Assembly (NCBI RefSeq): GCF_000402035.1
Contig: NC_021287.1
Coordinates: 2,949,411 to 3,013,410 of the forward strand
DNA: 64,000 nucleotides
Direction: 5' to 3'
From: Caballeronia insecticola
GTDB lineage: Bacteria > Pseudomonadota > Gammaproteobacteria > Burkholderiales > Burkholderiaceae
In this document: one piece after another, positions 1-8,351 of the stretch
Layout of the letters: each line of letters opens with the position of its first letter
Numbering within the stretch: the first letter of the stretch is position 1
Translations under genes and position numbers: made by a program
Notes under the pieces: generated by a model
Databases searched by the model: none
Seen by the model: only the letters and a program-made list of their open reading frames with translations
Told to the model about the DNA's origin: nothing

Positions 1-1112
1 TGCCGTACGAAACGCTCCTTTCTGCCGTCGTCATCGGCAATCTCGAAGTGCCGAATCGCGTCGTGATGGCGCCGCTCGCGCGTCATCGCGCGGCGCAACC
101 CGGCGACGTCCCCACGGAAACGAGCGCGCATTACTACGCGCAGCGCGCGGGCGCGGGTCTGATCGTCACCGAACCGGCGCACGTGTCGCCGGAAGGTCAG
201 GGCGGGCTGGCCGCACCCGGCATCTGCTCGGATGCGCAGGAGGCCGGCTGGAAGAACGTGGCGGGTGCCGTGCACGCGCGGCAAGGACGCATCGCGGTGC
301 AGTTGTCGCATGCGGGGCGCATGTCGCATCGTCGGTTGCAGGAAGGCGGTGCGCCGCCCGTCGCGCCCTCCGCTGTTCGCGCGCGCGGCGTGCAGGTGTT
401 CGCGCCGCAGGATGACGGCACGCCCGGCTTCGTCGATGCAGACGATCCGCGTCCGCTCGAAAGTGCTGAAATCGCCGGAATCGTGCTGCAGTACGTCGAT
501 GCCGCGCATCGTGCGCATCGTGCCGGTTTCGACATGATCGAGATCGATGCGTCGAACGGTTATCTACTGCATCAGTTCATCGCGACCGGCACGAATCGCC
601 GCACCGACGATTACGGCGGCAGCGTCGAGAATCGCGTGCGGATTGTGGTGGAGATTGTCGAGGCGGTGGCGAGCGTGATCGGCGCGCATCGCGTCGGCGT
701 GCGGTTGTCGCCGGGATTCACGGGCGCGGATATCGAGGATGCCGAAGCGCAGGCGTCGTCGCTATATCTGGCGGGGGAACTGGCGCGCATCGGCATTGCG
801 TATGTGCATCTCGCCGACGCGCATTTCATCGACGCATTCCGCGACATATTCAACGGCGCGATCATCGCTTGCGGCGACGACACCGCGCAGGACGCGAACG
901 CGCGCATCGAACGTGGCGAAGCCGATGCCGTGGCATTCGGTCGCGCGTTCGTCGCGAATCCGGATCTGGTGGAACGTTTGAAGGCCGATGCGCCGCTCGC
1001 CGAACCCGACGCCGCGACGATTCACGGCGGCGGCGAGCAGGGCTACACGGACTACCCGACGCTGGGCGATGCCCGGCGCAGTGAAAACAACGAAAACAAC
1101 GAAAGCAACTGA
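1..1112 (+). CDS. Old yellow enzyme family NADH:flavin oxidoreductase (5' end cut by window edge)
   Basis: The frame is open from the first base. The first complete codon at position 3 follows a codon ending in TG, so the start is probably an ATG lying one base before the window, giving about 370 residues, the usual length of NemA-type enzymes. FMN-dependent ene-reductases of this family reduce activated double bonds with NAD(P)H in the cytoplasm. Visible family marks are NRVVMAPLAR near residue 19, QLSHAGRMSH near 101, the TDDYGGSVENR stretch and the C-terminal GYTDYPTL. Oddity: the usual H-x-x-N/H substrate-binding pair reads D183-A-S-N186, so the first histidine is replaced by aspartate. 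The substrate is unknown. Confidence 0.9.
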   Translation, partial: PYETLLSAVVIGNLEVPNRVVMAPLARHRAAQPGDVPTETSAHYYAQRAGAGLIVTEPAHVSPEGQGGLAAPGICSDAQEAGWKNVAGAVHARQGRIAVQLSHAGRMSHRRLQEGGAPPVAPSAVRARGVQVFAPQDDGTPGFVDADDPRPLESAEIAGIVLQYVDAAHRAHRAGFDMIEIDASNGYLLHQFIATGTNRRTDDYGGSVENRVRIVVEIVEAVASVIGAHRVGVRLSPGFTGADIEDAEAQASSLYLAGELARIGIAYVHLADAHFIDAFRDIFNGAIIACGDDTAQDANARIERGEADAVAFGRAFVANPDLVERLKADAPLAEPDAATIHGGGEQGYTDYPTLGDARRSENNENNESN

Positions 1113-1117
1113 AGCCG

Positions 1118-1468
1118 TCAGCGGGCAGCGAACGCGTACCAGCCGGCGCTGCTCGTCGACAAACGTCGCGGACGGCGGCTCGTCAGCGCGGCGGCTTTCG
1201 GCTTGGGCGTGGGCGCGCGCAGCTGCATCGGGCGGCGCAGCAGCGCGCGCAACGACACGCGGCGCGATGCCGCGCGCACGCGAAGATTGAAGAACAGGCC
1301 GCGAAACCACGACCGGATGCCATCGACCGGATGCACGTTCTTCAACTGCTCGGCGAGCAGCTGGGTGCGGGCGGAATGGTGACGCAACGCGCGGATCATG
1401 CCGCGGCGCGCAGGACGCGCAGCGTGCGAAGCAGCACGAGTAAGGCCGATAGCGATTCGGTGGTTCAT
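1118..1468 (-). CDS. Hypothetical small basic protein
   Basis: A 116-residue frame, rich in arginine and alanine, begins at an ATG at 1468. It contains a less biased central part (residues about 25-70, including HSARTQLLAEQL and VDGIRSWFRGLFF), which is why it may be genuine. There is no clear Shine-Dalgarno sequence, and the arginine-rich C-terminus resembles a shadow frame in GC-rich DNA. No family is recognised. It converges on the old-yellow-enzyme gene with a gap of five bases. If it is not a gene, the stretch 1113-1784 holds no coding sequence that I can see. Confidence 0.3.
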   Translation of the reverse strand: MNHRIAIGLTRAASHAARPARRGMIRALRHHSARTQLLAEQLKNVHPVDGIRSWFRGLFFNLRVRAASRRVSLRALLRRPMQLRAPTPKPKAAALTSRRPRRLSTSSAGWYAFAAR

Positions 1469-1784
1469 GTCAGGGAGAGGTCGGTTGCGTAGCGGCAAAC
1501 TCGACGATAGTCGTCTCAAAAATAGCGTTCAAGGAATTCGATTCAACTCGCTTCGGCAAGTTGCACCGAATTGATGCAGCTCAATGTACAAGAGCTTCAT
1601 TACTTGGTTAAGTCCGCGTTTTCCCTGCGTTTTTATGTAGCGCCTGCTGATGAACAAGCGCCCGCGCGTTGCGGTGCGGGCCTTTGCGCGGCGGCGGATT
1701 TACAATTCCCGGATTCGCCCCAATTCCGGATATAGCGTCGACGGCATGCGTTCTCTCTGAAAGCCGCCGCGCGTAGAAACTGAA

Positions 1785-2561
1785 ATGTCTGATCAAAATT
1801 CGTTGCAATCGAAGAAAGAGCAAGTGCACGCGCTGCGCGAAAACGGCTTTGTCATCGTGAAGGGGCTTGTGAGCCGGGAACGGTGCGACGCCATGCGCGC
1901 GGTGGCGCGGCAGCAACTCGCCGAGGCGGCCGCGCCGGTCGAGTTCGAGGCCGATCTGAAATATCCCGGTGCGCCCGATTCGAAAGACGCGCCCGGCGGT
2001 CATACCGTGCGCCGTCTGCTCGACGCTTACGCGCGCCATGCGCTCTTCGCGGAGTTCGCGACCTCGCCCGAAGTTCGCGGATGGATGGAGCTTTACTTCG
2101 GCGAGACGCCGTATCTTTCGCGCGCGCATCACAACTGCATGATGACGAAGCACCCGGCGTACGGCAGCCTGACGGGCTGGCATCGCGACGTGCGTTACTG
2201 GGCGTTCGAGCGCGACGATCTCGTGTCGGCGTGGGTCGCGCTGGGCGATGAAAAAGTCGATAACGGCGCGTTGTGGTTCGTGCCGGCTTCGCACAAGCTG
2301 CCGTTCACATCCGATCGTTTCGACGACGCGAAATTCTTCCGCTCGGATCTGCCCGAGAACGCCGCGCTCATCCGCACGGCGGTGTCGCCCGAACTGGCGC
2401 CGGGCGACGTCGTGTTTTTCCACTGCAATACGCTGCACTCGGCCGGCAAGAACCTGACCGATCAGGTGAAGTTTTCGCTCGTCTTCACGTATCGCGGCGC
2501 GAGCAACGTGGCGCTGCCGGGCACGCGTTCGGCGTCGAAACCGGAAGTGGCGCTCGTCTGA
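1785..2561 (+). CDS. Phytanoyl-CoA dioxygenase (PhyH) family protein
   Basis: This 258-residue protein matches non-haem Fe(II)/2-oxoglutarate oxygenases of the PhyH family. The iron ligands can be assigned to H133 and D135 (GWHRDVRYW) and H218 (CNTLHSAGKN), with R237 (FTYRGAS) placed to bind 2-oxoglutarate. Such enzymes hydroxylate small organic substrates in the cytoplasm; the substrate here cannot be read from the sequence. The start is an ATG. The gene stands alone, followed 18 bases later by a convergent DUF3185 gene. Confidence 0.88.
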   Translation: MSDQNSLQSKKEQVHALRENGFVIVKGLVSRERCDAMRAVARQQLAEAAAPVEFEADLKYPGAPDSKDAPGGHTVRRLLDAYARHALFAEFATSPEVRGWMELYFGETPYLSRAHHNCMMTKHPAYGSLTGWHRDVRYWAFERDDLVSAWVALGDEKVDNGALWFVPASHKLPFTSDRFDDAKFFRSDLPENAALIRTAVSPELAPGDVVFFHCNTLHSAGKNLTDQVKFSLVFTYRGASNVALPGTRSASKPEVALV

Positions 2562-2579
2562 CGGACGGCCGTTGAGCCT

Positions 2580-2783
2580 TCAGCGTTTCGAAGGAATCGC
2601 GAGGCCGATCAGCCCCGCGAGCGACGCGACGATCCCGCCCGCGATCAGCCAGATGGTCTTGTTCGTGGGCGAACCCGTGAAGAAGCGCGCGACGTCATTC
2701 GACAGCGAATGAAACGACTGGCCGCCGAAGTACAGCAGCACGACGCCGCCGACAAGCAGCGCCACGGAAATCGCTCGGGTCAT
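2580..2783 (-). CDS. DUF3185 family small membrane protein
   Basis: The 67-residue protein has two predicted membrane helices (about residues 4-22 and 44-62) separated by a short loop with FTGSPTNKTIW, a hallmark of DUF3185 proteins. The function of the family is unknown; an inner-membrane location is inferred from hydropathy. It lies downstream of the mscS-type gene on the same strand with a 58-base gap, so the two may be co-transcribed. Confidence 0.8.
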   Translation of the reverse strand: MTRAISVALLVGGVVLLYFGGQSFHSLSNDVARFFTGSPTNKTIWLIAGGIVASLAGLIGLAIPSKR

Positions 2784-2841
2784 AGCGTGATCTCGACTGG
2801 AAAAGCGCGTCAGGTTATTCGGTTCGCGCGCACGCGTCCAG

Positions 2842-3639
2842 TCAGGCGACCACGACCTGCTCGCGCGTCAGCGGCTGAATCTTGCGCAGCAAGTCGGCCT
2901 GCACGCTCTGGTGATCGGTTCTGCTGGTCCACGCGCCGAGGTTGAACTTGACGCCGGTATCGGTGTAGTCGGTCACCGCGACCCACGGCGCCGACGGCCC
3001 GTCCTGCACGATGCGCGTATCTTCGCTTGTCAGCCTGCGCAGTTCCGCGAGCACGTTTTCCACCTTGAGCCCGTGCTGCGCCTGAAAGTTGATGACCACG
3101 CGCCGGCGGTCGTTTGCGCTGTAGTTGGTGATGGCGTTCGCCCAGATCAGGCTGTTCGGCACGAACATGACAATGCCGTCGGCTTTTGTGAGCCGCGTGG
3201 TGAACAGTCCGATTTCGTTGACAGTACCGGCCGTCGTGCCGACGCCTTCGATGTAATCGCCGACGCGAAACGGACGCAGCAGCAACAGCATCAGCCCGGC
3301 GGCGATGTTCTGCAGCGTGCCCTGCAACGCCAGACCGATGGCGAGACCGGCCGCGCCGAGCACGGTCAGGATGCTCGCCGCGGCGATGCCGAACTTGCCC
3401 AGCGCCGCGACGATCGCGACCACGCGGATCGCCCACATCGCGAGACTGGCGAGCACAGGCGTGAGCGTGGCGTCGACATTGGTGCGCGCGAGCGTGCGGC
3501 GCAGCGTGTTGGCGACGGCGTTCGAAATCCACCATCCGACGGCGAGAATAAGCAATGCCAGCACGAGATCGATGCCGTAGGTGACAGCAACGGCGGCAAA
3601 GGAATCGTAGGCCGGGCGCAGGCGGTCGATCGGGTCCAT
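2842..3639 (-). CDS. Small-conductance mechanosensitive channel, MscS family
   Basis: At 265 residues this is a minimal MscS-type channel. Three membrane helices precede the pore-lining glycine/alanine-rich helix near residues 91-115 (GAAGLAIGLALQGTL), followed by the beta domain (FRVGDYIEGVGTTGT-like stretch, VPNSLIWANAITNYS) and the C-terminal alpha/beta domain. MscS channels open under membrane tension to release osmolytes during hypo-osmotic shock. The ATG at 3639 has a good GAGGAG ribosome-binding site eight bases upstream. DUF3185 follows on the same strand. Confidence 0.9.
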   Translation of the reverse strand: MDPIDRLRPAYDSFAAVAVTYGIDLVLALLILAVGWWISNAVANTLRRTLARTNVDATLTPVLASLAMWAIRVVAIVAALGKFGIAAASILTVLGAAGLAIGLALQGTLQNIAAGLMLLLLRPFRVGDYIEGVGTTAGTVNEIGLFTTRLTKADGIVMFVPNSLIWANAITNYSANDRRRVVINFQAQHGLKVENVLAELRRLTSEDTRIVQDGPSAPWVAVTDYTDTGVKFNLGAWTSRTDHQSVQADLLRKIQPLTREQVVVA

Positions 3640-3894
3640 AGGTCAAGCTCCTCAAAACAGAATCTGCATTGGTCTGACTTCACGCGCAAACGTTCCCCTT
3701 GCTGACCATTCGGACAAGTGCCAAATAACGAGATGGAACGGGATGACGCGGCACGCCGTGCGCGCTTAGGCCCGATTGGCTTACCATTGACGCCCTTGGC
3801 AGGGTGCGCGCCCGCGCGCGGCGCACGCGTTCTCTGCCCTCGCAAGTTTGTTCAGCAAGTCCGTCCAATTCGCAATCCGCAGAGGAATTCCGTC

Positions 3895-4938
3895 ATGGCT
3901 TACGAAGCAGCCTCCGAGCGCTACTCCCAGATGCAGTACCGCACCTGCGGCAGGAGCGGGTTGAAACTGCCCGCGCTGTCGCTCGGTTTGTGGCACAACT
4001 TCGGCGATACCACGCCGATTTCCACGCAACGCGACATCCTGCGCACCGCTTTCGATCTCGGCATCACACACTTCGATCTCGCGAACAACTACGGCCCGCC
4101 ATACGGCAGCGCCGAAACGAACTTCGGGCGCATCTTCAAGGACGACTTCCGGCCGTACCGCGACGAGCTGCTGATTTCGTCGAAGGCCGGCTGGGACATG
4201 TGGCCCGGTCCGTATGGCCAGGGCGGCGGCTCGCGCAAATATGTGCTCGCGAGCCTCGATCAGAGCCTGAAGCGCATGGGCCTCGATTACGTCGATATTT
4301 TCTATTCGCATCGCTTCGATGCCGACACGCCGCTCGAAGAAACCGCCGGCGCGCTCGCAACCGCCGTGCATTCCGGCCGCGCGCTCTATGTGGGCATCTC
4401 GTCGTATTCGGCCGCGAAGACGCGCGAAATGGCCAAGCTGCTTGCCGAGCACAAGGTGCCGCTGCTGATCCATCAGCCGTCCTACAACATGCTGAACCGC
4501 TGGATCGAGACGGAACTGCTCGACACGCTCGACGATGTCGGCGCGGGCAGCATCGCGTTCACGCCGCTCGCGCAGGGGCTGCTGACGAGCAAGTATCTGA
4601 ACGGCGTGCCGCAGGATGCGCGCGTCAACAAGCCGGGCGGCGGGTCGCTCAAGCAGGAACACCTGAGCGACGCCAATCTCGCGCATGTCCGTAAGCTCAA
4701 CGATCTGGCCCAGAAACGCGGTCAGAGCCTCGCGCAGATGGCGCTCGCGTGGGCGCTGCGCGGCGGGCGCGTGACGTCGGTGCTGATCGGCGCGAGCCGC
4801 GCGGAGCAGGTCGCGGAAAACGTCGGCGCGCTGAAGAATCTCGAGTTCACGAAAGAGGAACTCGCGGAAATCGATCAGCACGCGCAGGAAGGCGGCGTGA
4901 ATCTGTGGGAAAAGCCGTCGACGGATCAGCGCATCTGA
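3895..4938 (+). CDS. Aldo/keto reductase, L-glyceraldehyde 3-phosphate reductase (YghZ) type
   Basis: The 347-residue protein is a NADP-dependent (beta/alpha)8 reductase. The catalytic tetrad is visible as Asp and Tyr in DLANNYGPPYG, Lys in SSKAGWDMWPG and His in FYSHRFD. The TPISTQRDI, GQGGGSRKYV and C-terminal GGVNLWEK segments are typical of the YghZ/GPR branch, which reduces L-glyceraldehyde 3-phosphate and methylglyoxal. The start at 3895 is chosen because an AGAGGA ribosome-binding site precedes it and the family homology begins there; the same frame stays open further upstream without a ribosome-binding site. A Rho-independent terminator follows. Confidence 0.9.
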   Translation: MAYEAASERYSQMQYRTCGRSGLKLPALSLGLWHNFGDTTPISTQRDILRTAFDLGITHFDLANNYGPPYGSAETNFGRIFKDDFRPYRDELLISSKAGWDMWPGPYGQGGGSRKYVLASLDQSLKRMGLDYVDIFYSHRFDADTPLEETAGALATAVHSGRALYVGISSYSAAKTREMAKLLAEHKVPLLIHQPSYNMLNRWIETELLDTLDDVGAGSIAFTPLAQGLLTSKYLNGVPQDARVNKPGGGSLKQEHLSDANLAHVRKLNDLAQKRGQSLAQMALAWALRGGRVTSVLIGASRAEQVAENVGALKNLEFTKEELAEIDQHAQEGGVNLWEKPSTDQRI

Positions 4939-4958
4939 GGCGTCCGGACGCGCGCAGG

Positions 4959-4982
4959 CCTTTCATCAGAAAGGGTTTTTTG
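4959..4982 (+). terminator. Rho-independent terminator of the aldo/keto reductase gene
   Basis: A six-base stem CCTTTC/GAAAGG with loop ATCA is followed by GTTTTTT. It lies 20 bases after the stop codon. Confidence 0.7.
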
Positions 4983-4984
4983 GG

Positions 4985-5513
4985 ATAGCGCGGCATCCGT
5001 TGCTATCATGCGGGCTCGGCGGCTTTTCGGCGACGTTTTCGATAATCGCCCGAAGCCGGCCGTAGCCAGCCTTTTTTGCCAGCTATCGCCAATACGCGTC
5101 CGCTAGCTTGGCCAGCCGAAGCGCCCTGTTCACGCGCACGTTCGCCCACGAGGCCCGCGTGCGCGCACTTGCCGCCGTGGCGGCTCACACGGCGCCCGAC
5201 GTCGCCGGCGGCTATCGGGTTAAAATAGCCGATTGCGCCGGGCTGTCTGGTTAGCCGTCTGGTTTTTGCGCGCGACGTTCACGCAAGGCGCAGCGTGAAT
5301 CGCTGCCTTCGCATCGAATAGGTGGCCGAATTAGGTGGCCAATTAGGTGACCATTAAGCGGCTGTCATCGTTCGATCGTTTGTCGCGCAGCAGCGCTTTC
5401 GTAGCGCGCTCTCCTTCCGGCATGAGACCCGGCGTGGCGATCATCGTCCGCGAGTCGGCCGCGATCGTCGGAGCGCCACCGCTTTCGCAAGTTCAAGCAC
5501 AGTTCAAGAAGCC
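4985..5513 (+). promoter_or_regulatory. 529-base non-coding region upstream of fpr
   Basis: I see no credible coding sequence here. It must carry the fpr promoter. A TAAAAT hexamer at 5221-5226 could act as a -10 element, but no convincing -35 is paired with it. The most structured part is a triple near-repeat at 5316-5352, listed separately. Confidence 0.5.
5316..5352 (+). repeat. Three tandem copies of an ATTAGGTGGCC-like 12/13-mer
   Basis: GAATAGGTGGCC, GAATTAGGTGGCC and AATTAGGTGACC follow each other directly, 160-200 bases before the fpr start codon. Such head-to-tail spacing (about one helical turn) is typical of operator arrays, but no regulator is known from the sequence. Confidence 0.55.
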
Positions 5514-6284
5514 ATGAGCAACCTTAATTCTCAAACCGTTCTGAGCGTCCACCACTGGACCGACACGCTTTTCAGTTTCACCTGCACCCGCGACGCCTCG
5601 TTCCGCTTCGAGAACGGCCAGTTCACGATGGTCGGCCTCGAAGTCGACGGCAAGCCGCTGCTGCGCGCCTACAGCCTCGCGAGCGCGAACTACGAAGAGC
5701 ATCTCGAATTTTTGAGCATCAAGGTTCCGGACGGCCCGCTCACCTCGCGCCTGCAGCATCTGAAGGTCGGCGATTCGGTGCTGATCGGCAAGAAGCCGAC
5801 GGGCACGCTCGTCGCCGACAATCTGCTGCCCGGCAAGACGCTCTGGCTGCTCTCGACCGGCACGGGTCTCGCGCCGTTCATGTCGATCATCAAGGATCCG
5901 GACGTCTACGACCGCTACGAGAAGATCGTGCTGACGCACACCTGCCGTTTCGTCGACGAACTCGCGTACAAGGACTTCATCACGGAGCACTTGCCGGCGC
6001 ATGAGCACATCGGCGAGATCGTTGCGGAAAAGCTCGTCTACTATCCGACCGTCACGCGCGAGGAATTCGCGAACCGCGGCCGTATCACCGACCTGATCGA
6101 GACGAAGAAGCTGTTCGCGGATCTCTCGGTCGAGCCGTTCTCGGTCGAAAACGACCGCGTGATGCTCTGCGGCAGCCCGCACATGCTGCGCGACACGCGC
6201 CAGTTGCTCGACGAAATGGGCTTCCAGGAAGGCAGCAACAATCATCCTGGCCACTATGTCGTGGAGAAGGCGTTCGTCGGCTGA
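5514..6284 (+). CDS. fpr: Ferredoxin--NADP(+) reductase
   Basis: This 256-residue flavoprotein transfers electrons between NADPH and ferredoxin or flavodoxin in the cytoplasm. FAD binding is shown by RAYSLAS (near residue 50), the pyrophosphate loop by KPTGTL, the nicotinamide site by STGTGLAPF and the NADP ribose region by VMLCGSPHML. The C-terminus ends HYVVEKAFVG, the short form with a final aromatic residue a few positions from the end, as in bacterial subclass I Fpr. The ATG at 5514 begins the homologous region. The gene is monocistronic, with a strong terminator after it. Confidence 0.93.
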   Translation: MSNLNSQTVLSVHHWTDTLFSFTCTRDASFRFENGQFTMVGLEVDGKPLLRAYSLASANYEEHLEFLSIKVPDGPLTSRLQHLKVGDSVLIGKKPTGTLVADNLLPGKTLWLLSTGTGLAPFMSIIKDPDVYDRYEKIVLTHTCRFVDELAYKDFITEHLPAHEHIGEIVAEKLVYYPTVTREEFANRGRITDLIETKKLFADLSVEPFSVENDRVMLCGSPHMLRDTRQLLDEMGFQEGSNNHPGHYVVEKAFVG

Positions 6285-6312
6285 TTACTGCCGGGCGTCG
6301 CGTCTCACCAGA

Positions 6313-6341
6313 AACCGGAGCTTGATGCTCCGGTTTTTTTT
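6313..6341 (+). terminator. Rho-independent terminator of fpr
   Basis: Perfect nine-base stem AACCGGAGC/GCTCCGGTT with loop TTGAT, followed by a run of T residues. Confidence 0.9.
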
Positions 6342-6640
6342 CGTCTCATCAACGCGCGAAGACGGCGCCGCTTGTTACAAATCAGGCGCTTGCGATGCGA
6401 GGTCGTAGGTGTTTTTCCTACGCATTATGTGCGCCGAACTTGGCAAAACACATGAAGTTCGTCCGGAGAAGCCTTGTCGGACATAGATTTATAATATTTT
6501 TGAGATATGATTCACGCACACTGAGACGACAAACGCGACCGCGTAGTCCGTCATCGATGTTACAGAGTGTAAATTCAGTTACGCCGCTCGTGGTCTGGCC
6601 GAGGACGTAGCTCCAGTTGCGCTCAACGCGAGGATAGTGA
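6342..6640 (+). promoter_or_regulatory. AT-richer upstream region of the two-component operon
   Basis: About 300 bases without a gene. The part around 6485-6515 is markedly AT-rich, with a TATAAT at 6490-6495 that could be a -10 element; no good -35 was found at 16-18 bases. A GAGGA ribosome-binding site at about 6629 serves the histidine kinase gene. Confidence 0.45.
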
Positions 6641-7528
6641 ATGAACCCGTCGGCCGTGGTCACGCTCGATGAGAGCCCGATTGAGAGTCCGATGCGCCGC
6701 GCTTCGCTGCGCGGAGTTTCGTCGCCGGCGCCGGAATGCGCCGGCGCATCGTCCGCCCTTCCTTCCGCTTCACCCTGGTCCGCGCTGATCGACGCCAAAC
6801 TCAAAGGCGATCGCCAGATTCAGCGTCTCGCCGCGCGCGTGCAGGAACTGGCGGCGCTGCTCGCCGCGACCGAAGAGCGCGCGCGCCGGGCACTTGCGCA
6901 GGATCTCCACGACGAAACCGGCGCGGCGCTCACCGTCGCCAATCTGGCGCTCGCGCGAGCCGCCCACTGGCTACCCGAGGACGCACCCGCCGCGCTCGGC
7001 GACGCGCTGCATCAGGCACGCGCCGCGCTCGCCGATGTCAGCGACACGAGCCACCGGATCGTCGAAGCGTTGCAGACGCCGGCGTTCGACGCGGGTATCG
7101 CCGCGACGCTCGACGCGTGGATCGACAGTTTCCGCGCGCGCACGGCGATATCCGTCGATTTCTCCTGCCCGCGCGATGCGCGGCTGCAACGCCTGTCGCA
7201 CGACATGTCGCTTGCGCTTCTGCGCGTGATGCAGGAAGCGCTCGGCAACGTCGCGCGTCATGCGGACGCGGCGCGCGCGCGCGTAAGCATCGAGATCGAC
7301 GGCGACGGCGTGACGCTCATCGTCGAGGACGATGGTGTCGGCATCAGCGCGGCGGCGCGTCGCAAGAGCGGGCGCTTTGGCCTTGCGGGCATGCGCGCGC
7401 GCTGCGAGGCGCTCGGCGGCAGCCTGCGCGTGGTCGCGGCGAAACCCGCCGGAACCTGCGTGCGCGCGCGCCTGCCGTGGGCGGCAGCGCGGCCCGGCCT
7501 GTTCGCGCTCAGCGTGATCCACGCGTGA
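6641..7528 (+). CDS. Cytoplasmic sensor histidine kinase, NarL/DegS-like (HisKA_3)
   Basis: The 295-residue protein has a Ser/Pro/Ala-rich N-terminus, a coiled coil (about 50-85), a HisKA_3 dimerisation helix with phospho-acceptor H90 in AQDLHDETG, and a C-terminal HATPase_c domain with N-box QEALGNVARH, G1 box EDDGVGIS and G2 segment GRFGLAGM. No transmembrane segment is seen, so it must sense an internal signal or a partner protein. It lies 11 bases before its response regulator and is surely co-transcribed with it. Signal and targets are unknown. Confidence 0.88.
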   Translation: MNPSAVVTLDESPIESPMRRASLRGVSSPAPECAGASSALPSASPWSALIDAKLKGDRQIQRLAARVQELAALLAATEERARRALAQDLHDETGAALTVANLALARAAHWLPEDAPAALGDALHQARAALADVSDTSHRIVEALQTPAFDAGIAATLDAWIDSFRARTAISVDFSCPRDARLQRLSHDMSLALLRVMQEALGNVARHADAARARVSIEIDGDGVTLIVEDDGVGISAAARRKSGRFGLAGMRARCEALGGSLRVVAAKPAGTCVRARLPWAAARPGLFALSVIHA

Positions 7529-7539
7529 GGCCATCGGCG

Positions 7540-8193
7540 ATGCTCAAAGTGCTCCTCGCCGACGACCACGCCATCGTGCGCCGTGGCGTCGCGCAATTGC
7601 TGCTGGAGCGCGGCGTTGCGACCGAAGTGTCGGAGGCGGAAACCGGCATGCAGGCGCTCGCGCTCGCCGCGTGCCGCCCGTTCGACGTCGCGATGCTCGA
7701 TATCTCGCTGCCGGATGTCAACGGAATCGATCTGCTCAAGCGCATCAAGCGCGAGACGCCGCGTCTGCCGGTGCTGATGTTTTCGATGTATCGGGAGGAT
7801 CAATACGCGGTGCGGGCGCTGAAGGCGGGCGCGTCGGGCTATTTGTCGAAGACGGCGGACCCGGCGCTCATGATCGGCGCGATTCAGCAGGTCGCGGCGG
7901 GCCGCAAATACGTGAGCGCGGAAATGGCGCAGGCGCTGGCGACTTACGTTTCGCTCGATACCGAACGCATGCCGCACGAGAAACTGTCGGACCGCGAATA
8001 TCAGACGCTTTGCATGCTTGCCTCAGGGAAGCGGCTGACGGATATCGCGCACGCGCTATCGCTTTCGGTCAAAACCGTGAGTGTTTATCGCGCGCGGTTG
8101 TTGGAGAAGATGAAGCTGGCGAACAACGCCGAGCTCACGTTCTACGTGATGAGCAACCGTCTCGTCGATATGAATCCGGCGATTGCCGGTTGA
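7540..8193 (+). CDS. LuxR/NarL-family response regulator
   Basis: The 217-residue protein has an N-terminal receiver domain (acidic pair D8/D9, phospho-acceptor D54 in AMLDISLPD, conserved K104 in YLSKTAD) and a C-terminal LuxR-type helix-turn-helix (about 148-200, LSDREYQTLCML, then LSLSVKTVSVYRARL). It is predicted to bind DNA as a phosphorylated dimer. It forms an operon with the upstream kinase. The ATG at 7540 is used because the receiver domain starts there; the frame extends far upstream only as a shadow of the kinase gene. Confidence 0.92.
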   Translation: MLKVLLADDHAIVRRGVAQLLLERGVATEVSEAETGMQALALAACRPFDVAMLDISLPDVNGIDLLKRIKRETPRLPVLMFSMYREDQYAVRALKAGASGYLSKTADPALMIGAIQQVAAGRKYVSAEMAQALATYVSLDTERMPHEKLSDREYQTLCMLASGKRLTDIAHALSLSVKTVSVYRARLLEKMKLANNAELTFYVMSNRLVDMNPAIAG

Positions 8194-8196
8194 ATA

Positions 8197-8218
8197 TTTT
8201 ATCTTGTATAAGATAAAA
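8197..8218. repeat. Perfect AT-rich inverted repeat between the regulator and the permease
   Basis: TTTTATCTT and AAGATAAAA face each other around a four-base spacer, four bases after the response-regulator stop codon. The stem is too AT-rich for a strong terminator, so it could be an operator for the downstream permease or a weak transcript end. Confidence 0.5.
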
Positions 8219-8351
8219 ACGTAGACAATGTCATAAATCGCCGCATAGTGCGCCGCATGCCCCATTTTCGGGCAATCCTCGAGTCTCCGATAAAATGGCG
8301 GGTTTTTCCCGCAGAAGGGGCGCCCGCGCGCCAAGAAGGAGACTCATCGTA

